Below are positions 7,424-15,636 of a stretch of 64,000 bases of DNA, piece by piece. The notes under the pieces are model-generated. The model saw only the letters and a program-made list of their open reading frames with translations, did not search any database and had not been told where the DNA came from. The position numbers and the translations under genes are program-made. The stretch covers positions 1,275,001-1,339,000 of the forward strand of contig NZ_OX031157.1 in the NCBI RefSeq assembly GCF_943736995.1, in the 5' to 3' direction. The number at the start of each line of letters is the position of its first letter. The first letter of the stretch is position 1. This stretch comes from Sporosarcina sp. Marseille-Q4943. Its GTDB lineage: Bacteria > Bacillota > Bacilli > Bacillales_A > Planococcaceae.

Positions 7424-8404
7424 TCAGTCCTCCTTCAAAATTTCGCTCTCCATGTATTCTTCACGCATCTCTGACAACGTCTTCCCTGTTTCTTTATGGA
7501 CCGCAAAGACATACGTCTGAATACTGGACCATCCGAATAGATCCTTTAACCACTTTTGCATTGACATGTTTTCCCCGTTCACTTGTACCGTTCCGTCTTC
7601 TTGCAGGATCGCTTCATCTCTTCTTCCCTTGGCAGTGATAATATCGCCAGGCTTCACAATCCCCCATTCCAGCATGTCACCTATCTTCGGCAATACCCGG
7701 CGTGTGATTCCTTTACTCGGTCTACTGCTATTCAAGGATCCATCTAAGAAATTAACGTAGTAGTCTTTATACGTAGTGACAGGCAACAGTTTTTCAATAT
7801 CTATGTATAGGTTGTCATCAATCTTATAAGGGATCAGCTTATAACAACTAATATCGACATTATTGCTATTAAGCCACGCAACAGCTGATAATGTTTGTTC
7901 GTCAAAATCAGAAGCCGCCAGCACAATTCTTTGCTTCTTATTGAAGTTGTCTCCGGCTCCATTCACTTGTAAAAACTCATTCAGTTTCCTACTACCTATT
8001 TCTGAACTTGTTAAGTGCTCCTTCTTAAATTCATCCTGGTATTTCTCAATGTAAGGCGCATAAATCTTGTTCACTAAATCATCCGAGTCTTCGATCGTTG
8101 CATAGCTTGCAGCATATCGAATCGCCTGAAATTCAAACGCTTCTTTCCGCCCCTCAATATCTTTTCGATCCCTTTTAATTTCAATTAACACGATATTCCC
8201 TTTGTTATCCACCGCAGTAAGATCACTGATTCCATGCTTCGCATTCCTTACCTGTTTCCCGACGATCAACATAGATTCTTCCTCGTCGCATATCATATCG
8301 ATATTTTTCCTGAGTATCTCTTCAATATCCTCTTCCCTAAGCTGTAAATCGGCAAAGTTCGTAGCTTCGTGCTTAATGGCCTTGCCATTTGATATCAAGA
8401 ACAT
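7424..8404 (-). CDS. PD-(D/E)XK nuclease with C-terminal RAMA-like domain
   Basis: A 326-aa two-domain protein. The N-terminal half has a PD-(D/E)XK core: GISDLTAVDNKGNIVLIEIK gives Asp-61 and Glu-75-x-Lys-77, with a helix FQAIRYAASYA after it, as in NucS/DUF91-like endonucleases. The C-terminal 90 residues (GDIITAKGRRDEAILQ, NGENMSMQKWLKDLFGW, ETGKTLSEMREEY) resemble the RAMA domain, a reader module seen in restriction and modification proteins and thought to sense modified DNA. The combination suggests a nuclease guided by DNA modification state. It lies 13 bases downstream of another PD-(D/E)XK-like gene. Confidence 0.75.
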   Translation of the reverse strand: MFLISNGKAIKHEATNFADLQLREEDIEEILRKNIDMICDEEESMLIVGKQVRNAKHGISDLTAVDNKGNIVLIEIKRDRKDIEGRKEAFEFQAIRYAASYATIEDSDDLVNKIYAPYIEKYQDEFKKEHLTSSEIGSRKLNEFLQVNGAGDNFNKKQRIVLAASDFDEQTLSAVAWLNSNNVDISCYKLIPYKIDDNLYIDIEKLLPVTTYKDYYVNFLDGSLNSSRPSKGITRRVLPKIGDMLEWGIVKPGDIITAKGRRDEAILQEDGTVQVNGENMSMQKWLKDLFGWSSIQTYVFAVHKETGKTLSEMREEYMESEILKED

Positions 8405-8417
8405 GGTGACTCCCCCC

Positions 8418-8879
8418 CTACTCTCTCGCTTTTATCACACGGACCTCACGAGTCTCTTCATCGTATTCAAGTATTTCAACGTCACGTGGAATCAAGTGAC
8501 CGTGGGTTCGAATGTAGTACTCACCAAGTGTTTCATTCCGTCTTTCGCAAAAATCCCGAAGAATGAAGAAGATTTTTCTATACTCCACGGGCAGTAAATA
8601 GAAGTAGTACATCGATTCATTCCATACTGTAATTTTCGCGCTTGGAACATTTCCGCCCGAGGTCCATTTATGTGACTTGCATTCAACAACGACTTTCTCA
8701 TTGGAATCCGGCACACTTCCCAAATCGAAATTGCGTTGCTTTTTAATATGCAACCCAACAAATATTCCTACGTTTTTCATTAACGCTAAACCATTTTGGT
8801 GAAAATAGGCTAATGCAATATCCTCGAAATCCCTTCCGACATGTGCGTTGCTAATTGAATTTATACGTTGGAAATTCAT
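8418..8879 (-). CDS. Small PD-(D/E)XK-like nuclease
   Basis: A 153-aa protein with a plausible restriction-endonuclease-like core: NFDLGSVPDSNEKVVVECKS provides Asp followed 14 residues later by Glu-x-Lys (about residues 52-68), after a helix HVGRDFEDIALAYFHQNG typical of the fold. The start ATG is preceded by GTGGGGGTG. It is followed after 13 bases by the RAMA-like protein gene on the same strand, suggesting an operon and a joint role, perhaps in defence. No specific family is recognised. Confidence 0.6.
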   Translation of the reverse strand: MNFQRINSISNAHVGRDFEDIALAYFHQNGLALMKNVGIFVGLHIKKQRNFDLGSVPDSNEKVVVECKSHKWTSGGNVPSAKITVWNESMYYFYLLPVEYRKIFFILRDFCERRNETLGEYYIRTHGHLIPRDVEILEYDEETREVRVIKARE

Positions 8880-8983
8880 CAAATCTATTCACCCCCACTT
8901 TATGTTTATTGTAGCTCCTCATTTTGAAAGTCAGCTTTTTCACTCAAACTTCCGAATTCAATCGCAATGCTTCTTTCAACTTC

Positions 8984-9619
8984 CTATACTTTTACTTTAG
9001 TCTTTCTATTCTTCTCAGCTTGCGGCCTCAACTTCTGCTTCCCATACTTCCCGCCTATATTACTCCCGCTTCCCGCAAAGAACTCCCGCTGATTCCGGTT
9101 GCCATCCGTATTCTGACTCCATGTAAACCGGGAGTCATGGGATTCTCCAAAATCTTTATGAAACGCTTCCCGATTCGCAGTCGCTCCTTCGTGCCATTTT
9201 TGCTCAATGATTTCGCAGTTAGAAGCGATTGCTATGTCAATATAAAAATCATTTAATACATTGATTTGAAATTTAGTCTCATAAAAATCAACCTTCATCC
9301 TGTTGAATTCAGATTCAAAAATGGACACGACAAAGTGACGTTTTTTTGTGCATGCCTTCATTTTTAGCAGATCTTTATTTTGAATAGTATTGTCAATCTT
9401 AACAATCGATCCTAATCGATGGACGATTGATAACCTTACATAAAGGCCTTCGTTTAATTTAATAAATCCATGCAAATGCTCCTTAAACCAGTATGTAGAA
9501 AAGAACATATTAGTTTTATATAAATCATTGAGACGTCGTTCAAAATCCTTATAATCGACTGTTAAGATAAAAGAATGCTTTTCAGTGTTTTGTTTGATTT
9601 TTAATTTACACTTTGCCAT
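8984..9619 (-). CDS. Hypothetical protein, nuclease island
   Basis: A 211-aa protein rich in aromatic and basic residues, beginning MAKCKLKIKQNTEKHSFIL with AAGGGG before the ATG. The last 50 residues are low-complexity, Gly/Asn/Arg/Lys-rich and look disordered (NTDGNRNQREFFAGSGSN). No family is recognised. It precedes the small PD-(D/E)XK gene by about 100 bases in the same direction, so it may be the promoter-proximal gene of that group. Confidence 0.5.
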   Translation of the reverse strand: MAKCKLKIKQNTEKHSFILTVDYKDFERRLNDLYKTNMFFSTYWFKEHLHGFIKLNEGLYVRLSIVHRLGSIVKIDNTIQNKDLLKMKACTKKRHFVVSIFESEFNRMKVDFYETKFQINVLNDFYIDIAIASNCEIIEQKWHEGATANREAFHKDFGESHDSRFTWSQNTDGNRNQREFFAGSGSNIGGKYGKQKLRPQAEKNRKTKVKV

Positions 9620-9820
9620 AATACCCCTTCATTTCATCTAGTTTTGTAAATAGATATGAGTTTTATGTATAAAACCCAGAATTGGCTACTTGCTACTATA
9701 GTCTCGAAAACATTTGATTAAATATCGTTATATGAATCTAGTTTATCATAAGCACTCACTTAAAGTGCTGTTATCACGCAATTTTCTAATATTATTATCA
9801 AGAAGTTTTTATTTCAAATT

Positions 9821-9857
9821 AAAAAAGGTGCTAGGTTCTATATTAGAACCTAGCACC
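9821..9857 (-). terminator. Rho-independent terminator for the HNH/PD-(D/E)XK pair
   Basis: A long stem (GGTGCTAGGTTCTA 9827-9840 with its complement ending 9857) is followed on the minus strand by CCTTTTTTAA. It separates the EVE-like/HNH operon from the genes to the left. Confidence 0.8.
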
Positions 9858-9897
9858 CACATTAAGTTATGAAGTTAGACAAACCTCATCGTAACTC

Positions 9898-10638
9898 TCA
9901 CCTCTCAAGGATCTCTTTCAATTCCTTAACAGTAAGCCACGGCATCTTCCGATGAATCATCCGATGACAGTTAGCACAAAGCAAAACAATATCACTCACT
10001 TTCGATACATGGTCTTCGCTCATTTCGGAGACAGGAATTGTATGATGCGCTTCAATGAAATTATCTCCTAAATCTCCGTACGTTTTTTCGAAATCAAATT
10101 TACATGCTTTGCAAAATAACCGTCCTTCTTTTCGTAAGAAGCTTTCTTTAGCCGCTTCGATTAACTTCCGGTTTCGTTCCCGAGTAAAATGTTCCCTCAA
10201 AACACTTTTACCCTCTCTATAGCCTAGTTCGACTTGATTCACAGTAACCGTATTAAGAAAATCCAGCAACTCTTTCTTTACACGTAACGGTCCCTGGGGT
10301 GCCGCTTTTAACCCATGTTCTTTTAACACCTCTAACGGAAAAGCACTTTCAGGATAGGTTTCAAGTAATCTTAATCCCATAAAGCGACGATCAACATTAT
10401 TCTCTAGCTCAGTTTCGTCCAGCCAATATTCAGTATCTGCTATTGCTTCATCGAATGGTATATCGACTTCTTCTACAACAGTCAAATATAAAAGTGCCTG
10501 AACGGGTCTTCCTAAGTATATATAAACAGTATCGCCAACTTTTTGCGACGCAGTTTGTCTCCAATCGATTCGCTCGTTTTCACTGAATGCCTTTTGGACA
10601 TCATAAATATTAGGGTTTGCAGAAATTATCCAATCCAT
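9898..10638 (-). CDS. EVE-like/HNH endonuclease (candidate modification-dependent restriction enzyme)
   Basis: A 246-aa protein. Residues 1-140 look like an EVE/PUA-type module: WIISANPNIYDVQKAF..., KVGDTVYIYLGRPVQALLYL, a fold that reads modified bases. Residues 170-245 form an HNH nuclease with zinc-binding pairs: LFCKACKFDF, IEAHHTIPVS (catalytic His) and LLCANCHRMIH. EVE-HNH or PUA-HNH fusions are known type IV-like enzymes that cut DNA carrying 5-methylcytosine or related modifications; target specificity here is unknown. It starts 5 bases after the 597-aa PD-(D/E)XK protein gene, a clear two-gene operon, and ends at a strong terminator. Confidence 0.8.
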   Translation of the reverse strand: MDWIISANPNIYDVQKAFSENERIDWRQTASQKVGDTVYIYLGRPVQALLYLTVVEEVDIPFDEAIADTEYWLDETELENNVDRRFMGLRLLETYPESAFPLEVLKEHGLKAAPQGPLRVKKELLDFLNTVTVNQVELGYREGKSVLREHFTRERNRKLIEAAKESFLRKEGRLFCKACKFDFEKTYGDLGDNFIEAHHTIPVSEMSEDHVSKVSDIVLLCANCHRMIHRKMPWLTVKELKEILER

Positions 10639-10642
10639 CTTC

Positions 10643-12436
10643 TCACATCACCTTTCTATGCAATGCTACAATACCCCGCGCAATTCCATCCCGTGCAACT
10701 ACATACTCCTGATCAGAAACCAACTCATTCATCGCCGCTTTCAACTCTTCCGCATCCTCCATATTCTCAACAGGCACAGCCCGAGAATAAATCCGTGTAA
10801 AACGCCTTCCTTCTTCAAAAGCAAGCGCACGCACCGGAATGCCCTGCTCCTCTATGTTCGTCAATAAATTCGTCCGTTCCAAATGCGGCAGCGGCCCCAC
10901 TTCAACAATCAATCGGACCGTCGAATTCCGTCTCCGGAACCACGCTATGAGCGGATAGCCGAGCCAATACCTTTCCGTCACTTGATACTCCGACGGCAGC
11001 TCCGTCCACTCCGGCTCCATAAAACTCGGAACGAGGTGATTCACATTATAATAGCCGGATGCGATACGCTTTTCATCCACAAACGAAGTGAATGCCTTCT
11101 CCATAGGGTTTTGCACCTTCAGTACAGCACGTTCCAGCAAAGGAATGCCATCCCCCTTCCCTGAAACCGCCTCGTTTACCAATCGCAACAACGTCTGGAA
11201 AGAGTCCTTCTGATATAGCCGCAGCATGCATTCAACTAACGAATCGACATCCTCCCAAGAAGTCGGACGATCCGCATCCATATAGATCCTCGTATACTGC
11301 CTGCCTTCTTCAAAAGCCTGCTCCTTCACGTCAATCCCTTTTGCGACCAGTGCCCGTAAAAGCCGCACTCGATCTTCATGATGCAAAGGTCCAACCTCCA
11401 CCTTCAATTTCAACCTGTCGTCCGCCTGCTCAAACCAAGCGATCAGCCCTTTATTCATCCACCACTTCTTACGCAAGTCATTCTCATCAAAATGCTCGTC
11501 CCACGTCTGTTCTATGAAGTGCGGCACACGGAAATGCGGCGTATACAAATGATCCGGCCACGCCAACTTCTGAGCAAACCGAAGAAAAGCCTCCCGCAAG
11601 AAGCTGCTACCGACCTTCACAACGAAGTCGATTGTCTCCTTATATTGACTGTAGATCTGCCTTAGTTCATTCGCAAAGTCACTTTCGACAATCTTTCCCT
11701 TTCCAACAGCAGCAAGAAGGTCAACAGCTTCTTTATGGTTTTTATAGAGAGCCATCCCCTTCTCATTCAGCTCATCATTCTGAACCAACTGATCCTCTAA
11801 AATGTCGATGTAATAGGAAATGAAAGAATGTACGTCTGAATGCATATACTCTTTATTCGCGTCTGTCACATTGTTGAGGATGTCCAACACATCCGAATAG
11901 CCAAGCATTAGATAGTCCTCATGCGTAGGCTCCTCATCCTGTAACGTCAAAAATACCGGGATGATTTTATAACCATCATAGGCATTTCTCACAAACTCGA
12001 TATATTCTTCAAGCTGCCCCTCAGATTCAACGGACCAAAACTTGTTTTCAATCAAAACCGCAACTTGATGCAAGTGAGAGACAGCCAACAAATCGATCCG
12101 CTTTTTGTTAGGCGTCGCCAACTCCTTATACACGACAAGATCATGATACGAATAACGGCTCAGCTGCAGGACATCATAATTGGCAATCTTGTCCTCATCC
12201 TCATAATTGGCAGGATTGACAAAGACCTTCGCAATAAGCTTTTTAATGAAATACGCGCCTAAATCATGATTTTGTTGCGGATCCATCAACCACGCCAGCA
12301 CATTTGAATGCCGGATTTCATAATTGTCGACTTGAAGCACTTTGAATGGATTGAAACGGTTGAAATGGTTATGTAAATAGGTGAACTCCTGGGAATCCTC
12401 AATGAGGGACAGGATTTGTTGCTGGTGGTTGGGCAT
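10643..12436 (-). CDS. PD-(D/E)XK nuclease superfamily protein (PDDEXK_4-like) with duplicated C-terminal module
   Basis: A 597-aa protein. The N-terminal 170 residues carry the PDDEXK_4 pattern: NYEIRHSNVLAWLMDP (Glu-40), KKRIDLLAVS (Asp-115), AVLIENKFWS (Glu-130-x-Lys-132) and QLEEY (Gln-141). The C-terminal half contains two similar modules of about 95 residues: GLIAWFEQADDRLKLKVEVG with AFEEGRQYTRIYM (about 345-410), and PLIAWFRRRNSTVRLIVEVG with AFEEGRRFTRIYS (about 500-565). The duplication suggests a recognition or dimerisation unit. It is the first gene of an operon with the EVE-like/HNH endonuclease, so the pair may form one defence system. Confidence 0.78.
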   Translation of the reverse strand: MPNHQQQILSLIEDSQEFTYLHNHFNRFNPFKVLQVDNYEIRHSNVLAWLMDPQQNHDLGAYFIKKLIAKVFVNPANYEDEDKIANYDVLQLSRYSYHDLVVYKELATPNKKRIDLLAVSHLHQVAVLIENKFWSVESEGQLEEYIEFVRNAYDGYKIIPVFLTLQDEEPTHEDYLMLGYSDVLDILNNVTDANKEYMHSDVHSFISYYIDILEDQLVQNDELNEKGMALYKNHKEAVDLLAAVGKGKIVESDFANELRQIYSQYKETIDFVVKVGSSFLREAFLRFAQKLAWPDHLYTPHFRVPHFIEQTWDEHFDENDLRKKWWMNKGLIAWFEQADDRLKLKVEVGPLHHEDRVRLLRALVAKGIDVKEQAFEEGRQYTRIYMDADRPTSWEDVDSLVECMLRLYQKDSFQTLLRLVNEAVSGKGDGIPLLERAVLKVQNPMEKAFTSFVDEKRIASGYYNVNHLVPSFMEPEWTELPSEYQVTERYWLGYPLIAWFRRRNSTVRLIVEVGPLPHLERTNLLTNIEEQGIPVRALAFEEGRRFTRIYSRAVPVENMEDAEELKAAMNELVSDQEYVVARDGIARGIVALHRKVM

Positions 12437-12554
12437 GGTGCGTTCCTCCTAAACTATTCTATTATGACCATGTTAGCATAAACTTTTCTTTTCAAGGATT
12501 AATCTTCAAGACCTTTCCCCCTTCACTTAAAAAAGAAATAGACACCCGACAATT

Positions 12555-12690
12555 TGTAACGGGTTCGGTTGAGGGAGAGAAAAGTGCAATTAACAACGTA
12601 ATTAACAAGTGAATCAGAATCTGTTTCAACAGTGAAACCGCTATATAAAAAAAGTAAAAAACGCTCAAAGTGAGCGTTTTTTCGCGAAAT
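12555..12690. repeat. Dispersed repeat C, copy 1, with bidirectional hairpin
   Basis: The block begins AACGGGTTCGGTTGAGGG, continues with GTGCAATTAACAACGTAATT and ends in the hairpin AAAAAACGCTC / GAGCGTTTTTT. The same blocks in inverted orientation occur at 36183-36320. The small open frames across it are by-products of the repeat. Confidence 0.65.
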
Positions 12691-12738
12691 ATTTTGCCAT
12701 CCTTATTGAACGAAAGCACCCGTTAGTTGAAGAGGGAG

Positions 12739-13497
12739 TCATTCAAAATGGTAAAACTTCTTTAAATTATCATCAAATTCTTTCCAAGTTAACAGGGGGT
12801 ACGATGATTCCATATCCAATACTATACTTACTCCTTCTGCTACCACTTTTAATCTTTTTATTGGGTTATCTCTTTTTCCAGCAGGAAAAATTGCTAATGC
12901 TTTCAACTCTTGTTTTCCGTTGTCCCAAGTCCATTTTTTTAATTCCAATTCATCGATTTGTTTTTTTGAAGGAATGTCTTTCCCTTTCCAATCACATATT
13001 TCGAAAAGAGGATATTTATCCCCAGTCCATTGTTCAATAATGCGAATGACTTTAAGGATAATATAATCCCCTGACAATAATTCATAGCAAATGGCATCAC
13101 CAGCTTTTAAAAATGTATCAGCGACAAATCTCTTTGGAACTTTTCTAGCTTGTGGTTGTGGGGAATTTAATTGTTCCTTTAATTTTAGGAGAACAGCTTC
13201 ACGTTTCTTCATTAATTTCGGGTCTTCTTCCCATCGTTCAAGGTCAACGCCATTATCAATAATTTCAATTGCTTTGTCTTTCACTTTCTCATGAAGTCTC
13301 CCTAATTTCCATTGTATTAAAGCGAATGACAACCAAAAGGCAGTAATTTCTTCATCATCTAACTCGGTTTGGAATTCTTCAATTACTATTTTACTCGCTT
13401 CTTCATTCGAATAACTTTCCCCCAATAAATCCTTATATCTAAAGCTAACATCTCCAGCTATATCATTTGATAATACCGCTACTCCCCAAGTACTCAC
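12739..13497 (-). CDS. Hypothetical protein (DUF4259-like N terminus)
   Basis: A 252-aa soluble protein. The N terminus (MSTWGVAVLSNDIAGDVSF, then EFQTELDDEEITAFWLSFALIQWKLGRL) resembles the DUF4259-type pattern, in which a short Trp-Gly/Asn-Asp motif precedes a helical domain. The C-terminal 130 residues (KRFVADTFLKAGDAICYELL..., GDYIILKVIRIIEQW) look like a separate beta-rich domain. Similar proteins are often near toxin/immunity or defence loci, but I cannot assign a function. It is a single gene flanked by repeats B and C. Confidence 0.55.
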   Translation of the reverse strand: MSTWGVAVLSNDIAGDVSFRYKDLLGESYSNEEASKIVIEEFQTELDDEEITAFWLSFALIQWKLGRLHEKVKDKAIEIIDNGVDLERWEEDPKLMKKREAVLLKLKEQLNSPQPQARKVPKRFVADTFLKAGDAICYELLSGDYIILKVIRIIEQWTGDKYPLFEICDWKGKDIPSKKQIDELELKKWTWDNGKQELKALAIFPAGKRDNPIKRLKVVAEGVSIVLDMESSYPLLTWKEFDDNLKKFYHFE

Positions 13498-13557
13498 ACT
13501 ATCACTCCCTGACTTTATAATTTACTGTTAGAAAATGAAGAGATTCAAATTTTCATC

Positions 13558-13655
13558 TTCAACTAAACTGCCGCGTTAGTTCAATAAAAAGATATGCCTC
13601 AAGTAGCTTAACGATCTTCAAGTAAAGCATCCGTTAGTGGAATAGCTACTACAAG
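13558..13655. repeat. Repeat B, copy 2
   Basis: The left block CAACTAAACTGCCGCGTTAG and the right block CTTCAAGTAAAGCATCCGTTAG flank a variable hairpin core. The same ends recur at 14187, 14973 and partly at 12705. It lies in the gap between two minus-strand genes. Confidence 0.6.
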
Positions 13656-13677
13656 TTCAATTTCATTTGCTGATGCT

Positions 13678-14103
13678 TCACTGGTCCGTTAATTTTTCTC
13701 CTGTAACGATTTCAAATAGCTCTGCTGACTTATTTTTGTCTAATTTGACATATTGATTTCCTCCAATGAGTTCTACTTTATCTTTGTTTGGAGTTATCCA
13801 TAGTTCATATAATACCGCTTTCGCTTCAATGTTAGGGTTTTTAAAACGAAATACAAAACTGTAATCAGGAGGGTTTACCCTTTCTGCTTTTGCATTTATC
13901 CAATTTGCATCCTGTAAAATCTCTAACAATTTTTGAACTTGCTCATTGTCAGTGACCACTCTGAAGTCTTCATAGTTATTTTCATCGCCAATGCGCTTTT
14001 CAACTACTATACTTTGTTCCGTATTCTGAATTTCGTTTGAACAACCTACTAACAACATTGAAAATATCCCGATTAAGCTATTGAGTAATTTAAACGTCCT
14101 CAA
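13678..14103 (-). CDS. Putative lipoprotein
   Basis: A 141-aa protein with a type II signal peptide: basic MRTFK, a hydrophobic stretch LIGIFSMLL and lipobox LVGC (Cys-21), so it should be anchored to the outer face of the membrane. The mature part is a compact alpha/beta domain (RVVTDNEQVQKLLEIL, YELWITPNKDKVELIGGNQY) of a type common in small Bacillus lipoproteins. Function is unknown. Repeat B elements lie on both sides. Confidence 0.6.
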   Translation of the reverse strand: MRTFKLLNSLIGIFSMLLVGCSNEIQNTEQSIVVEKRIGDENNYEDFRVVTDNEQVQKLLEILQDANWINAKAERVNPPDYSFVFRFKNPNIEAKAVLYELWITPNKDKVELIGGNQYVKLDKNKSAELFEIVTGEKLTDQ

Positions 14104-14186
14104 ATTTATACCCCCTATTACGCCCAGAACTCTGAAAGATTAGATAGATCACAGACACATCCCCTTTTTCAATCCATATTATTATA

Positions 14187-14272
14187 CTTATTCAACTAAC
14201 CTGCTCCGTTAGTTCAATAAGAAAAAAAGCTTTACTCCTTCTTGAAGTAAAGCACCCGTTAGTTTAAGTGTA
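14187..14272. repeat. Repeat B, copy 3
   Basis: CTAACCTGCTCCGTTAG (self-complementary ends) and AGTAAAGCACCCGTTAG flank a core with AAGCTTTACTCC. The ends are nearly identical to the copy at 14973. Confidence 0.65.
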
Positions 14273-14351
14273 ACTTTTCACAAACATTTCTTCATTAATT
14301 TTAGAGAGAATGACCTTGTAGGAGAGTAACACCGTTTAAAAGCTACAATTA

Positions 14352-14801
14352 CTATTCTAATAATTCTACCCATATTGAATAATCTTTTTCAGGTATATTT
14401 AGAGCATATTGAGTTTTCTTCAGTTCTAGATTTTCGGATATGTCAATAAAGCCAGCTTCAATATAATTTCCTCCAGTTGCAATACTACGGTCTGAAGGTT
14501 TTCCAATTCCGAGCGATTCTAAGACAACCCAACCTTTTTTTTGTTTTTCAACAAGTGCTACAAAATATTGAGTTTTATTTTCACTATTATCACTAATTGC
14601 TCCTTCTCCTTCAAAAACATATATTTTTCTATTAACATTTATATCTGTTTCCTGTATAAGTATAACGTTCATATTTTTAACAAAACCAACTTCTGATTCT
14701 AATAACTCTATTGCCTTATCAGGAGTATTTGAATACAAAACCTCTTCATCTGTACAGGCAACTAACAATAAACTCAATATAACAATTAGGAGATACTTCA
14801 T
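14352..14801 (-). CDS. Putative lipoprotein
   Basis: A 149-aa protein starting MKYLLIVILSLLLVACTDEE, a textbook lipoprotein signal with lipobox LVAC. ATG 14801 is preferred because AAAGGTGG lies nine bases upstream; a GTG 12 bases earlier overlaps that site. The mature domain (FVKNMNVILIQETDINVNRK..., FVALVEKQKKGWVVLESLG) resembles the small DUF-type lipoproteins common in Bacillales. Function is unknown. Confidence 0.6.
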   Translation of the reverse strand: MKYLLIVILSLLLVACTDEEVLYSNTPDKAIELLESEVGFVKNMNVILIQETDINVNRKIYVFEGEGAISDNSENKTQYFVALVEKQKKGWVVLESLGIGKPSDRSIATGGNYIEAGFIDISENLELKKTQYALNIPEKDYSIWVELLE

Positions 14802-14972
14802 AATCCTACCCACCTTTTTTTATGTCCTTACTTCTTTATACGAACCAATTGGAATTAAGTTCAAAAATATTTATTGAACTAACCTGCCGCTTTGCTTTAA
14901 TACGGTTGAAAAGAATAGAGGTTTCAATTTTCAATTATTATTCCATTTGGTATTATCAAAAATCCACATTGC

Positions 14973-15062
14973 TTCTTCAACTAACCTGCTCCGTTAGTTC
15001 AATAAGAACATTGAGCTGTCTCAGTAGCCCAATGTTCTTAAAGTAAAGCACCCGTTACTTTA
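14973..15062. repeat. Repeat B, copy 4
   Basis: The same end blocks as copy 3 (CTAACCTGCTCCGTTAG, AGTAAAGCACCCGTTA) flank a core that forms its own hairpin, AAGAACATTG / CAATGTTCTT (15002-15037). The core differs from the other copies, so ends are conserved while cores vary. Confidence 0.65.
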
Positions 15063-15233
15063 ATTACAATACTTCACAATCATTTTTTATAAATCATTAT
15101 AAACTCAATCCATCAATCGTGTTGTCTATACAAAAAGACGCCTTCTTACTCAAAAAATGCGCCCTTTAGGATTCGTGTTGATTGATGGGCTTGGTGCGTT
15201 CTCCTGAATCAATTGATTTGGAAAGGGAATTGG

Positions 15234-15262
15234 TTGTAACGACCAATAAATTCCTCTATAAT
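15234..15262 (+). promoter_or_regulatory. SigA-type promoter of antitoxin RNA, cassette copy 2
   Basis: TTGTAA (15234-15239), 17 bases, TATAAT (15257-15262). It points into the conserved hairpin and terminator block of cassette A. Confidence 0.65.
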
Positions 15263-15268
15263 AAAGAT

Positions 15269-15437
15269 AACAGGCATATAATTGGTTCAAACAACCAATC
15301 TAAAAAGAACCGCCTAATGCTACCAACATTAGGCGGTCTGTAATAAGTAATAGCGGGTTCCCTACAAGGGGGATCAGCTCGGGTATTAAAATAATCCATC
15401 CACTATGAGCTACCCACTCAAGGATGGATTATTTTTT
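15269..15437 (+). ncRNA. Type I antitoxin RNA, cassette copy 2
   Basis: The predicted transcript starts about 7 bases after the TATAAT box, passes the hairpin at 15313-15342 and ends at the stem AATAATCCATCC / GGATGGATTATT plus T run at 15380-15437. It is convergent with, and overlaps the 3' end of, the minus-strand toxin message, the layout of txpA/RatA and bsrG/SR4-type systems. The partner toxin here is broken. Confidence 0.5.
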
Positions 15438-15512
15438 ATGATTAAACGACAATATAGCTACAATTAATGCTGCGAATGTGAATACGAGCATTAATTGTAG
15501 CTATATTGTCAT
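15429..15512 (-). pseudogene. Holin-like type I toxin with nonsense codon inside a perfect palindrome
   Basis: The Shine-Dalgarno GGGAGG, the ATG and the C-terminal 20 codons (LMLVFTFAALIVAILSFNHKK) match the intact toxin at 21457-21540, but codons 4-8 are replaced, giving ATG-ACA-ATA-TAG. The replaced stretch is the exact reverse complement of the downstream arm: 15448-15471 and 15487-15510 are 24-base perfect inverted repeats, where the intact copy is only an imperfect palindrome. Confidence 0.75.
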
Positions 15513-15636
15513 ACGACCACCTCCCTTCTACGGGAAACGGCCGACCACCCTTGAGTACCTATTAGGAACACACAAAAAGGGTAATAATAAGGATGAAGTC
15601 GTTGTACTTACAGCACTATATATAGGAGGTCTACAA

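Noticed and set aside
7566..8054. Plus-strand ORFs across the nuclease genes
   Set aside because: They are antisense shadows of the RAMA-like and PD-(D/E)XK genes, which have ribosome-binding sites and family motifs.
12492..12719. 75-codon minus-strand ORF over repeat C
   Set aside because: Its peptide (LIALFSPSTEPV) is produced by the repeat and recurs on the other strand at 36241; it is not a gene.
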